Source: JAVBMU01 sp031551755
GTDB taxonomy: Bacteria > Actinomycetota > Actinomycetes > Actinomycetales > Cellulomonadaceae
DNA: 64,000 nucleotides
Assembly: GCA_031551755.1 (NCBI GenBank)
Contig: JAVBNE010000001.1
Span: forward strand, 1 to 64,000
Direction of reading: 5' to 3'
In this document: positions 8,279-16,005 of the stretch, piece after piece
Layout of the letters: every line of letters begins with the position of its first letter
Position numbering within the stretch: position 1 is the first letter of the stretch
Translations under genes and position numbers: made by a program
Notes under the pieces: generated by a model
What the model was told of the DNA's origin: nothing
Database searches by the model: none
Seen by the model: the letters and a program-made list of their open reading frames with translations, nothing else

Positions 8279-8695
8279 TCAGTTGTTGATCGGAAGCTGA
8301 AACTCATGGCCGACAGCGGCGGCTGGGTCGGGACGTGGGCCGTTCCACGGATAATCCGCAGCGGACTCTGTCGGCTGATTCAAGACGAGATCGGGCATGA
8401 CCACGGGTGTGCTGATGTTCGCCAGATGCCGTTCGAGCCGGGAGATCTCATCGAGAAGGTCTTCCCGGTAGCTACCTTCTGCCGGGGGCACGATCTCTTC
8501 TCCGACTACACGGCCCTCACTGCGAATCGCCAGGGTGTAGCCGTCGAGCTGTCGGCGTGCCAGTTCGAGTTCGCGGTCCAGGACGACGGTACGGGGGGGG
8601 AGGCCGGCCAGGGCGGCGGCTTTGAGTACCGGTGCACGAGTCGAGCTCTCGGGAGAGTCTTCTTGTGCGTTCGCGGCGTTCTCTTCAGTCAGCAT
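8279..8695 (-). CDS. hypothetical acidic soluble protein
   Basis: A 138-residue protein with no membrane segment and no recognised domain. The middle (residues about 38-95) is charged and helical (LDRELELARRQLDGY; REDLLDEISRLERHLAN) and could form a short coiled coil. The C-terminus is Pro-rich. The ATG at 8695 has a good AAGGAG ribosome-binding site. It diverges from the NIT-domain kinase, with a perfect Crp-like palindrome between them, so the two may be regulated together. Confidence 0.7.
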   Translation of the reverse strand: MLTEENAANAQEDSPESSTRAPVLKAAALAGLPPRTVVLDRELELARRQLDGYTLAIRSEGRVVGEEIVPPAEGSYREDLLDEISRLERHLANISTPVVMPDLVLNQPTESAADYPWNGPRPDPAAAVGHEFQLPINN

Positions 8696-8758
8696 CGTTC
8701 ACGCTCCTTTCGCAGGAAGCACGCAATTGGCCCCACAACTGTGACGCGGCGAAACCGG

Positions 8759-8774
8759 TGTGATGTGCATCACA
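8759..8774. promoter_or_regulatory. perfect Crp/GlxR-type operator
   Basis: TGTGATGTGCATCACA is an exact TGTGA-N6-TCACA palindrome, and the six central bases are also symmetric. It sits 64 bp before the start of the leftward hypothetical gene and 46 bp before the GTG start of the rightward NIT-domain kinase. It argues against translation of the kinase from the ATG at 8760, which lies inside the site. Confidence 0.75.
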
Positions 8775-8819
8775 CGGGCGTGTCGTCATCCGGACAACTC
8801 CCGGAACGTGGGAATCGGC

Positions 8820-10823
8820 GTGAGCACACGTCGAACAACCACCTCAGCCCCACGGGGCGCTAGTCACCCGCCAACGGGTTTCCGTCGTCTCCTGAACTGG
8901 CTTGCCTCGCTGCGAGTCCAGCTCCTGGTGGCGCTGTGGATCCCGGCATTGATCGCCGTCGCGGCAGTCGGTTACACCGGCATCCAGACGGCCAACGATG
9001 CGTCGCGAGACCAGGACGTCTCGTCCATGGTCGCCTTCGGCCCCGCCATGCAGGACTACATGCGCGCCCTCGACACCGAAAGCCGCGCGGCCTACGGACT
9101 GGACCAGTCGGGCATGACCTTCGATGAGGCCGTCGCGAAGTCCGATGAGGCCCTGGCCAAGCTGCTGACACAGCTCGACAAGGCCAAGGGGGAGATCCCG
9201 AAGGACCTGCAACCGATGGTCAAGCAGTTGGTTGCGGCAAATGACGAGGGTGTGGTGGCTGTTCGCCAGGTCGTTCGCTCCGGCAAGGGCAACCCGGCCG
9301 GTGTTCTTGACCTCTACTTCCAGCTCAAGGTCCTGGTCGGTGGCGTGCCCACCGCGTTCATGGGCAGCGTATCCAGCCAGGAGATGCGCGACTCACTGGA
9401 GGCTCAGGGGCAGGCCGCCATCTACACCGCGCGGCTGTCGAGCGAACAGGCACTCGTGATGCTGGTGAGCGACGGCCGGGCCTCGGACGCGGACCTTGCT
9501 GCCGCCGTGCGTGCCTCCGACGTCGCTCGGTCCACCGCCGTCCCCTCGTTGGCGGCGATCGGCCTCAAGCTGCCCGAGTGGTCCGCGGCGGTGGTGCAGG
9601 AACGCCAGGCGGAAGCGATGTTCGGTGGCACGGGGCAGCCGCCGTCCATGGCGCATGCCTCGGAGGCTGCTACCCAGGCCCTTTCGGTCGGCATGAGCGT
9701 GCAGACGATCATGAAGCGCTCGCTGACACTCGCCGATGAATCGGCCACCACGGCCCGGAACCAGATCATCTTGACGATCGCCATCGCGGCGCTCATCATC
9801 GCCCTGGCCGGCGCCACCGTACCGTACATCTCGCGTCGTGCCATCAGCCCGCTGCTGCGACTGATCGGCTCCACGGAGAAGCACGTGCAGGGTCTGCCGC
9901 AGCGACTGGCCGCCATCGAGAACGGCGAAGAAGTCGAGCCCCTCGCCTCGCTGGTGATTCCAAAGGCCAACCGTGAGGTCCGCAACTTTGCGGCGCGGCT
10001 CAACGACCTGGTCGGCACGACCGTTGACCTCGCCACTCGTGAGGCCAAGCAGCGTGCGGCCGTCGTCGGTATGCTCCGCACGGTCGCCCACCGAGAGGCC
10101 GCGCTGGTGAACCGACAGCTGGAGCTCCTGGACAAGTACGAGCGACACGAGGTCGACCCGGTCTTCCTCTCCCGGCTGTTCAACTTGGACCACGTCTCCA
10201 CCCAGATGCGCCGGATGTGCGACAGCCTGCTGGTGCTCGCGGGTGGTAGCCCCGTGCGCCGGACAACGCCGCCGCTGTCCTTGGTTGACGTCGTGCGTGG
10301 TGCCTCCTCGCAGATCCAGCAGTACTCGCGTATCGATCTCGATGTCTGGTACGACCCTCGGGTGCACGGGCACAAGGTCTCCGACCTCACCCTGATGCTC
10401 GCCGAGATCCTGGACAACGCGGCGAAGTATTCGCACCCCGACACCCGGGTGACGGCGACGCTGACCCGCGGCCCGGAGGGCGCGGTGATCACGATCGCCG
10501 ACCAGGGCATCGGCTTCGACGACGAGACACTGGCCGCGGTTCAGCGTCAGGTCGACACGGCGGGTGGCGACACCTTCGAGCTGTTCGACAAGCTCGGCCT
10601 CCAGACCGTGGCGAAGCTCTGCGAACGTACTGGCGTCTCGATCGCCTTCCAGGGTGGCTCCGAGATCACCGGCACGCGGGTCGCGATCACCGTCCCGGAC
10701 GTCAACCTCGTCGATGCCGACACGGCGCCGTCGCTCCGGTTGGCTTCCACCGTCGGTGACGATTTCGACGACTCGGTGAACCGGCCGGGTTCGATGACTC
10801 TCTACGGGCAGCTGCCCAACTAG
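8820..10823 (+). CDS. NIT-domain sensor histidine kinase
   Basis: A 667-residue membrane sensor. After a first helix (about residues 28-50), an extracytoplasmic helical domain of the nitrate/nitrite-sensing NIT type spans about 55-300. A second membrane helix (IILTIAIAALIIALAGATV, about 315-335) leads to a HAMP-like linker, a dimerisation region with RLFNLDHVSTQMRR (probable phospho-His) and an ATPase domain with N-box LAEILDNAAKYSHP and G-box IADQGIGF. It resembles actinobacterial NIT kinases, including conservon CvnA proteins, but no roadblock or GTPase partners follow and no response regulator is adjacent. The GTG start at 8820 is chosen because the upstream ATG overlaps a Crp-like site. 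A perfect hairpin terminator follows. Confidence 0.88.
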   Translation: MSTRRTTTSAPRGASHPPTGFRRLLNWLASLRVQLLVALWIPALIAVAAVGYTGIQTANDASRDQDVSSMVAFGPAMQDYMRALDTESRAAYGLDQSGMTFDEAVAKSDEALAKLLTQLDKAKGEIPKDLQPMVKQLVAANDEGVVAVRQVVRSGKGNPAGVLDLYFQLKVLVGGVPTAFMGSVSSQEMRDSLEAQGQAAIYTARLSSEQALVMLVSDGRASDADLAAAVRASDVARSTAVPSLAAIGLKLPEWSAAVVQERQAEAMFGGTGQPPSMAHASEAATQALSVGMSVQTIMKRSLTLADESATTARNQIILTIAIAALIIALAGATVPYISRRAISPLLRLIGSTEKHVQGLPQRLAAIENGEEVEPLASLVIPKANREVRNFAARLNDLVGTTVDLATREAKQRAAVVGMLRTVAHREAALVNRQLELLDKYERHEVDPVFLSRLFNLDHVSTQMRRMCDSLLVLAGGSPVRRTTPPLSLVDVVRGASSQIQQYSRIDLDVWYDPRVHGHKVSDLTLMLAEILDNAAKYSHPDTRVTATLTRGPEGAVITIADQGIGFDDETLAAVQRQVDTAGGDTFELFDKLGLQTVAKLCERTGVSIAFQGGSEITGTRVAITVPDVNLVDADTAPSLRLASTVGDDFDDSVNRPGSMTLYGQLPN

Positions 10824-10832
10824 CTCACACGA

Positions 10833-10878
10833 CCGATCGCCCTCCCGTCCGGATTGACCGGTTCGGGAGGGCGATCGG
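10833..10878 (+). terminator. hairpin after histidine kinase
   Basis: CCGATCGCCCTCCCG (10833-10847) pairs perfectly with CGGGAGGGCGATCGG (10864-10878) across a 16-base loop, 10 bp after the kinase stop codon. No strong T-run follows. Confidence 0.75.
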
Positions 10879-10882
10879 TGCT

Positions 10883-10898
10883 TGTGACGAAGATCACT
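10883..10898. promoter_or_regulatory. Crp-like site, one mismatch
   Basis: TGTGACGAAGATCACT matches TGTGA-N6-TCACA at 9 of 10 defined bases. It lies between the kinase terminator and the Cys-rich gene at 10953, so it would control the Cys-rich/sigma factor unit. Confidence 0.5.
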
Positions 10899-10952
10899 CA
10901 CTCCAGAATCGCGGTAGCGTCACCGCGGTGGGCCAGGCGGCGTGCAACCGGT

Positions 10953-11219
10953 GTGAGTGGACCAAGAAGCGAACCGCCGGACCAGATGGCGTGGTACGGC
11001 CACCTGCCGGCGCGGCACGGTGCCCTCTTGGGATCGTTGAGCTGCTGGTTGTGCGGGGCGATCTCACATGCCGAGTGCGACATGGCCACCCATCAGCAGT
11101 ACGCGAATGCTCAGTTCGGCTGCAGCGTCTGCGGCGCCCCGCCGCAGGAGGTCTGCCTCCCGGATTGCCCGGCCGCGAACACCCTTCTGGACGTCTATGC
11201 GACGGTTCAACATTTGTAG
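10953..11219 (+). CDS. seven-cysteine small protein, paralogue 1
   Basis: An 88-residue protein (77 residues if ATG 10986 is used) from a family present three times in this window (also 14594-14845 and 59433-59696). The conserved core is RHxxxLGSLxCWLCGA, then ECD, HQxYAN, CSxCGA, EVCxPxC and AAN. All seven cysteines are invariant between the copies and could form a zinc or Fe-S site. No signal peptide or membrane helix is seen, so it is probably cytoplasmic. GTG 10953 is chosen because it gives an N-terminal length like the other copies; no good ribosome-binding site marks either start. It ends 60 bp before the fused sigma factor. I do not recognise the family. Confidence 0.75.
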   Translation: MSGPRSEPPDQMAWYGHLPARHGALLGSLSCWLCGAISHAECDMATHQQYANAQFGCSVCGAPPQEVCLPDCPAANTLLDVYATVQHL

Positions 11220-11279
11220 CTTCTCGTCTACGATCGTCACACGGCTGTCCAATGCTGCCAACTAGGTCGAAAGGCCCCC

Positions 11280-13244
11280 ATGTCCTTCAGTTTAGAGAGT
11301 GACGTCACCCCGACCGACGAGGAACTTGTCGCCAGGGTGCGCGCTGGGGACCGTGAAGCCTACGGAACGCTGTGGCAGCGACACTCCTCGGCGGCCCTCG
11401 CCGTCGCCCGCCAGTATCAGGGAATAGCGGACCCAGAGGACATTCTGCAAGAGGCCGCAAAGGCGGTCTTTTCATCCATCCTTCGCGGCGGCGGCCCATT
11501 CGGAGCGTTCCGGCCGTATCTCAAGCAGTCGGTGCGGAATACTGCCGTTTCGATCTCCCGGCGCCGGCGGGAGGCGCCTGTGGGCGGCTTGGACGATTTG
11601 GCAGAGCACAGCTCGCACATGGCCTACGACGAGAATGACAACGCGCTCGAGCGAATGATCACGGTGCGCGCCTTCAAGGCGCTGCCCGCCCGTTGGCAAG
11701 AGGTTCTCTGGTACACCTGCGTCGAGGGGATGCCGGCGCGCGACGCCGCTTCCCGGCTCGGCCTCAGCCCCAACGCGACCGCTGCACTCGCCAAACGTGC
11801 ACGTGAGGGCCTGCGGCGGTCCTGGCTGGAGGCGCATCTCAACGACGACCGCCTCTCGTCAGTGTGCCGTTCCGTGGTGCACCAACTGCCCGCTTATGAA
11901 CGCGATGCACTCAGCCCGAAGAACGCCGCCGAAGTTCGTGAGCACCTATCGGAGTGTCTTCGATGCTCGATCGTCGCAGGAGAACTCGACAAAATAGCTG
12001 AGAGACTGCCGGTTATAGTTCTGCCTCTAGCCCTGGCGGGCATTGACATTTTTGGTCATGGCCCGCACATTCTTCAGGGGTTTATCGATTCCTATACCCA
12101 GCACGTCGGCCCGGATGCGGCCGCGCAGGTGGCGGCCAATGCCCCCGTGACTCCCGATGCCACCCAGGCCGCCGCGGCCCAACCCGCGCAGGCTGGGCAA
12201 TCTTCGTCCACGGCGAGCAGTTCCTCGCAGACTGCCTCGGTGGCGCAGTCCGTGGTCGGTGCTCAGGGTCTCGGCACCTGGGTCGCGGGTGCGGCTCATG
12301 CTGCGGTGGCCTCGGGCAAGGCGATCCTGATCAGCGCCGCCGTGGTCGGTGGTGTCACGGCTGGGACCGTGGTGGCCGTTCACCAGTTGACCAAGCCGAC
12401 CGAGCCGGTGGTCGCGCAGGGAAACCAGACCCAGGACTCGGGCGGTGGCGACTCGGCGACCTCAGGTGGCGACGACTCGACGCCCCCTGGCGACACGACG
12501 CCGGTGGAGCCGGACACCTCGGAGCAGGGTCCTACGGATCTGCCAAGTGCGGTCGACCCGGGGATTGGGGAGCCCTTGACGGTGGCCTTGGAACCCAAGA
12601 TCGTCGTAGCCCCTCCAGCCCGCCGGTCGACACCCACCCCGACGTCGTCTGCGCCAACCACGCCGACGACACCGGTGACCCCGACCCCTACCCCGACCCC
12701 CACTCCCGTGGTCGTTCCCACGCTCGACCCGCTGCCGCCCACCGATTCGGACGCCGCACCGGTTCTGACGGGCACGGGTATCCCGGGGATGACCGTGGAA
12801 CTGCTCAGCGACGACACCGTGGTGGGGAGCGCGGTCGTCGCGGCGGACGGGAGATGGTCGCTGACCCTGCCCGAGAGCGTCAGCGATCGCCCAGTGAGCA
12901 TTCGCCAGGTGGCGGCCGATGGCCGGACCTCGGCCACCACCGACTTGGGTACTTTCACTTTTGGTCTGCCTACGATCGCCTCGGTGGATGTCTTGCCCAA
13001 CGGGGCCAATCACGACGTCGTGGTCCACATCTCGGGTCGCGACGGCCCCGTCAATGTGCGCCTTTTCGGAGCAATGACGACCTGGAATGCGAATGGTCTG
13101 ATTGTCGGCGGTACCGCGACCGTGACCTTCGAGAACTCGCCCATTTGGCCGTCCACCTGGCTGCCGTTCGGACGTAGCGTCGTCGTCTGGTACCCGGAGC
13201 GTTCCTCGAGTGACGGCACCGAGATGCCGATCACTATCCCCTGA
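11280..13244 (+). CDS. ECF sigma factor fused to zinc finger, membrane helix and extracellular Ig-like domain
   Basis: A 654-residue single-chain sigma factor. Residues about 15-95 are sigma region 2 (DPEDILQEAAKAVF); 130-185 are region 4 (ALPARWQEVLWYT ... LGLSPNATAALAKRAREGLR). H222-x3-C226-x2-C229 is the zinc anti-sigma motif. After a low-complexity stretch comes one membrane helix (about 347-369), a Pro/Thr/Ser linker, and an outside region with an Ig-like unit (about 497-560; GTGIPGMTVELLSDD, GRWSLTLP). Sigma, anti-sigma and surface sensor are thus one polypeptide, like known ECF groups with C-terminal extensions (ECF48/52/53-type). Release of the sigma part would need proteolysis or a conformational switch. 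A second such protein is at 47914. Confidence 0.88.
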   Translation: MSFSLESDVTPTDEELVARVRAGDREAYGTLWQRHSSAALAVARQYQGIADPEDILQEAAKAVFSSILRGGGPFGAFRPYLKQSVRNTAVSISRRRREAPVGGLDDLAEHSSHMAYDENDNALERMITVRAFKALPARWQEVLWYTCVEGMPARDAASRLGLSPNATAALAKRAREGLRRSWLEAHLNDDRLSSVCRSVVHQLPAYERDALSPKNAAEVREHLSECLRCSIVAGELDKIAERLPVIVLPLALAGIDIFGHGPHILQGFIDSYTQHVGPDAAAQVAANAPVTPDATQAAAAQPAQAGQSSSTASSSSQTASVAQSVVGAQGLGTWVAGAAHAAVASGKAILISAAVVGGVTAGTVVAVHQLTKPTEPVVAQGNQTQDSGGGDSATSGGDDSTPPGDTTPVEPDTSEQGPTDLPSAVDPGIGEPLTVALEPKIVVAPPARRSTPTPTSSAPTTPTTPVTPTPTPTPTPVVVPTLDPLPPTDSDAAPVLTGTGIPGMTVELLSDDTVVGSAVVAADGRWSLTLPESVSDRPVSIRQVAADGRTSATTDLGTFTFGLPTIASVDVLPNGANHDVVVHISGRDGPVNVRLFGAMTTWNANGLIVGGTATVTFENSPIWPSTWLPFGRSVVVWYPERSSSDGTEMPITIP

Positions 13245-13268
13245 CCGGATAGTTCCAGCCGCCCCTTC

Positions 13269-13298
13269 ACGGACCCCGACCGAACGGTCGGGGTCCGT
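13269..13298 (+). terminator. hairpin after fused sigma factor
   Basis: ACGGACCCCGACCG (13269-13282) and CGGTCGGGGTCCGT (13285-13298) form a perfect 14-bp stem with only AA between, 25 bp after the sigma stop codon. The fold may open to a 4-base loop in RNA. Confidence 0.75.
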
Positions 13299-13504
13299 TG
13301 TGCTTGCTCTTCCTCGTCGGGGTCCACGCTCTGTTCTCCGGGGCGGCTCGGGAAGCAGTCTCACGGGCGCCCGTGAGCTCGCGGGCCTCTCTCCTGGTCA
13401 GCGGCCCGTAGGGGGTGAGGTTTTCGGTTCAACAGGCCGACCCTGCCGAACCATGTAAGACTCACGGCGGCCACAGAACTAGGTAAAGATAAGGGGCCGA
13501 ATCG

Positions 13505-14473
13505 ATGACGAACGACCAACTCCCTCGGTCTTTGAGCGAGTACCTCGACGTCTGGTGCGCGGATCTGCTGGCTCCGTTGGGCCCGACAGAGCGCAGCTCC
13601 TTCCTGAATGCGGTGCTCTCCTCGCACGGTAAGGGGCCTTGGCCTACCCGGCTGGAAGTGCAGCGACTGGTAGAGATCTCCCGGGGCCTGGCGACGCACG
13701 ACGCCGTCGTAGGTGAACTCCTGGGCTCGCGCGCCGGCGGCATCGACGCCGTGCTCGTGCGATTGGCCGATCCGGACCGTCGCGCCACCGCGTTAGGGCA
13801 GCTCGGGCAGCTCGCGGCGACTCCCGCTATGGTCGCGAAGGTGACGGCCGCCCAGCGGGCGGGCCTGCTCAGTGCCACCGAGCGAGCCGAGGTCCTGACC
13901 CGGGCACTGCGCCACCCGCTCCTTCCCGAACCGATCCCCGCACCCGCCCATCTGCCGGCGCTGCCCGTGGGATTCACGGGTCCGGTGCGGCATCTCGAAC
14001 CCGAAGAAGCCGTGCTGGAGCGCATGGAAGAACTCGTGCGCGTCGAACAGGGCGGTCAAGGGGACCGGCTCGTGCGGGTGGACCCACCGGCCGATCAGAC
14101 GCTGCGCGTTGGCCCCATGTTCGAAGAACCACCCGTGCCTGTCCGGGCGATGGAAAGCTGGGTGCCCCAGCGTGAGGGTGCGGTCTGCTTCCACGACGAA
14201 GCCGACGAGTTCTTGCGTCGTCGCGGGTGGCGGTCCCGCCGGACCTCGGGGCGTGCCGTGCACCGGCACGATGAGTGGATCTGGCCGCCGAGCGAGGACG
14301 AGCCCTGGTGGCAGCCCACAGTTATCGACTACGACGGCACCAAGTTCCGCATCCGCCTGGCGTCGTTGTCCTTGGCAGAGAACCAGCCCACCGACAACCT
14401 GGAATCGATGGAACTGCTGCGGTTTGAGATCGCGGCCATCGAGCGGTGGTCCGATCTGCGCTCAGGACGCTGA
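13505..14473 (+). CDS. hypothetical soluble protein
   Basis: A 322-residue protein without signal peptide or membrane segments. I do not recognise a family. The first ~140 residues are helical and Leu/Ala-rich (SLSEYLDVWCADLLAPLG; RRATALGQLGQLAATPAM), then a Pro-rich linker and a C-terminal part rich in Trp and Arg (EFLRRRGWRSRR, WIWPPSEDEPWWQPT, FRIRLASLSLAENQ) that could form a small beta domain. It is alone on the forward strand, between the sigma factor and a convergent Cys-rich gene, with its own terminator. Confidence 0.75.
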   Translation: MTNDQLPRSLSEYLDVWCADLLAPLGPTERSSFLNAVLSSHGKGPWPTRLEVQRLVEISRGLATHDAVVGELLGSRAGGIDAVLVRLADPDRRATALGQLGQLAATPAMVAKVTAAQRAGLLSATERAEVLTRALRHPLLPEPIPAPAHLPALPVGFTGPVRHLEPEEAVLERMEELVRVEQGGQGDRLVRVDPPADQTLRVGPMFEEPPVPVRAMESWVPQREGAVCFHDEADEFLRRRGWRSRRTSGRAVHRHDEWIWPPSEDEPWWQPTVIDYDGTKFRIRLASLSLAENQPTDNLESMELLRFEIAAIERWSDLRSGR

Positions 14474-14520
14474 CGCCGCAGACATTGAAGCTCGGAGGTC
14501 GGGCACCGTGCCCGGCCCGT

Positions 14521-14549
14521 GCGGAGTGGGCTTTCCCAGTCCACTCCGC
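14521..14549. terminator. bidirectional terminator hairpin
   Basis: GCGGAGTGG (14521-14529) pairs with CCACTCCGC (14541-14549), followed by TTTCGCTT. It lies between the convergent hypothetical gene and the Cys-rich gene at 14594. Confidence 0.7.
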
Positions 14550-14593
14550 TTTCGCTTCCCCGGCTACCGTGTTGTTGCTGAGGGCGGCCCGGC

Positions 14594-14845
14594 TCAGAGC
14601 CCCTGGACGGCTTCGAGGAAGTCGACGAGGGTGTTGGCGGCGGTGCACTCCGGACGGCAGACCTCGTCGGCCGGAGCCGAACACACCGAACAGGAGTATC
14701 GGGCATTTGCATATTCCTGGTGCGCGGTGATGTCGCAGTCCATGAACGCCCCCGCACCACAGAGCCAGCAGTTCAACGAACCCAGCAAGGCGCTGTGACG
14801 TAGTGGGTCGGTGCGTTCCTCCACTGGTTTCCCCTTTTCGTACAT
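14594..14845 (-). CDS. seven-cysteine small protein, paralogue 2
   Basis: An 83-residue member of the Cys-rich family also found at 10953 and 59433. It carries LRHSALLGSLNCWLCGA, DCD, AHQEYAN, CSVC, DEVCRPEC and AANTLVDF, with all seven family cysteines kept. ATG 14845 is used; ATG 14875 would add ten residues, and neither has a clear ribosome-binding site. It lies downstream of a PAS-ANTAR gene on the same strand (163 bp gap), and could be transcribed with it. No membrane or export signal. Metal binding is inferred only from the cysteine pattern. Confidence 0.78.
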   Translation of the reverse strand: MYEKGKPVEERTDPLRHSALLGSLNCWLCGAGAFMDCDITAHQEYANARYSCSVCSAPADEVCRPECTAANTLVDFLEAVQGL

Positions 14846-15008
14846 ACTTCCACGGGCGTCTGCAATGCGCACCATTCGCGAAACCGTCTTAGTGTACGAA
14901 TCCGGCGTCTGGCATCAGTGTTGTCTCAAATCACCATACGGTCGGGTGTGTGAATTGGCCACCGGAACGCATGTTTGTGATCGCTGGTACTAATGCCGCG
15001 CGCGGCTC

Positions 15009-15716
15009 TCACCCGGTGGCGGGAAGGTTGTTGTCATCGCTGGCCGATGATCCGGTCAGGGCACGGGAACTACTTCGCGGGTCGCGCAAGAATTCCGAGA
15101 TGGCCGCCGGGCCGAAAGTTCCCGCGCGCATCCAGTTGCGTGATAAGGGAACGAGCCACGTGGCCAGATCGCGGAGGGCAACATTGGTCGTGTTGGAGCT
15201 CACGCGGAGAACTGCAAAAGCGGCCTCCGGGTCGATATCGCAGGCCACGGCGAGCACCCCCTTTGCCTGTTCGATCACGGCCCGGCTGAGCGAGGCGGCA
15301 CGAATTGCCGCGTCGGCCTGCTGGTCTGCGGTGGCTCGGATAAGGCTGCTGAGGTCGATGAACGTGCCCGCGAGATACTCCACGACGCCGTCTTCATCGC
15401 GAGTAGCCTCGCCGGAGAGCACGATGGTCCGGTGAGAGCCGTGGGCGTCAATGATCCGATGAATACTGCGGTAGGGCGAGCCGGTTTCCTGCGCCTCGGT
15501 CAGTAGTCGGCAGACCCGGGAACGGTCGTCGGGGTGCTTGTGTGCGAGCACCATGGCGGTCGTCGGTACGACCTCGCCCGGCTCGAAGCCGTGCATTCGG
15601 TAAGTCTCCGGAGACCAGGTCCAGCGCTGTGTCGGGACGTGGTACCGGTATTCGCCGACCAGTAGGCTCGCGCCATCAAGAGGCGAGTCGTCGAGTTCAT
15701 CGTCGTGGGGTGTCAC
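15009..15716 (-). CDS. PAS-ANTAR regulator A
   Basis: A 235-residue cytoplasmic sensor-regulator. Residues about 18-125 form a PAS fold (VGEYRYHVPTQRWTWSPETYRMHGFEPGEVVP ... KHPDD ... GTFIDLS). Residues about 135-190 form an ANTAR RNA-binding domain (SRAVIEQAKGVLAVACDIDPEAAFAVLRVSS). ANTAR proteins stop transcription termination by binding paired hairpins in leader RNA. It is divergent from a clear paralogue at 16006 and sits upstream of Cys-rich paralogue 2. The PAS ligand is unknown; the HKHPDDR segment is typical of PAS-ANTAR proteins in soil actinomycetes. Confidence 0.9.
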   Translation of the reverse strand: MTPHDDELDDSPLDGASLLVGEYRYHVPTQRWTWSPETYRMHGFEPGEVVPTTAMVLAHKHPDDRSRVCRLLTEAQETGSPYRSIHRIIDAHGSHRTIVLSGEATRDEDGVVEYLAGTFIDLSSLIRATADQQADAAIRAASLSRAVIEQAKGVLAVACDIDPEAAFAVLRVSSNTTNVALRDLATWLVPLSRNWMRAGTFGPAAISEFLRDPRSSSRALTGSSASDDNNLPATG

Positions 15717-16005
15717 GGATTGTCCCCCTGTCTCGGAGAGCTATTGCTTTGCACCGCTCGGCGACTGTAAACCACCGCCGCAAAGTCCTCCATTCGAGTT
15801 GCGTTGCCGGGTGGCTAATCGTCCGGTTTTAGCTGGCTCATTGCGGTTTCTGCCGGGCGCGGTCCGCGGTCCGGGATGCTCCATTAGCATCTTCGTGCAT
15901 ACGCTGACCAGTGCCGACAGTTTCGGGATGCTGATTTCAAGGCGGTGTCTTACCGTGGCGACAGGTCTAGAAGCGGCCTCGCGAAACTCGGCTCTTGGAG
16001 TGACC

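Noticed and set aside
8760..8819. N-terminal extension of the NIT kinase from ATG 8760
   Set aside because: The ATG lies in a perfect Crp palindrome; GTG 8820 has a better context.
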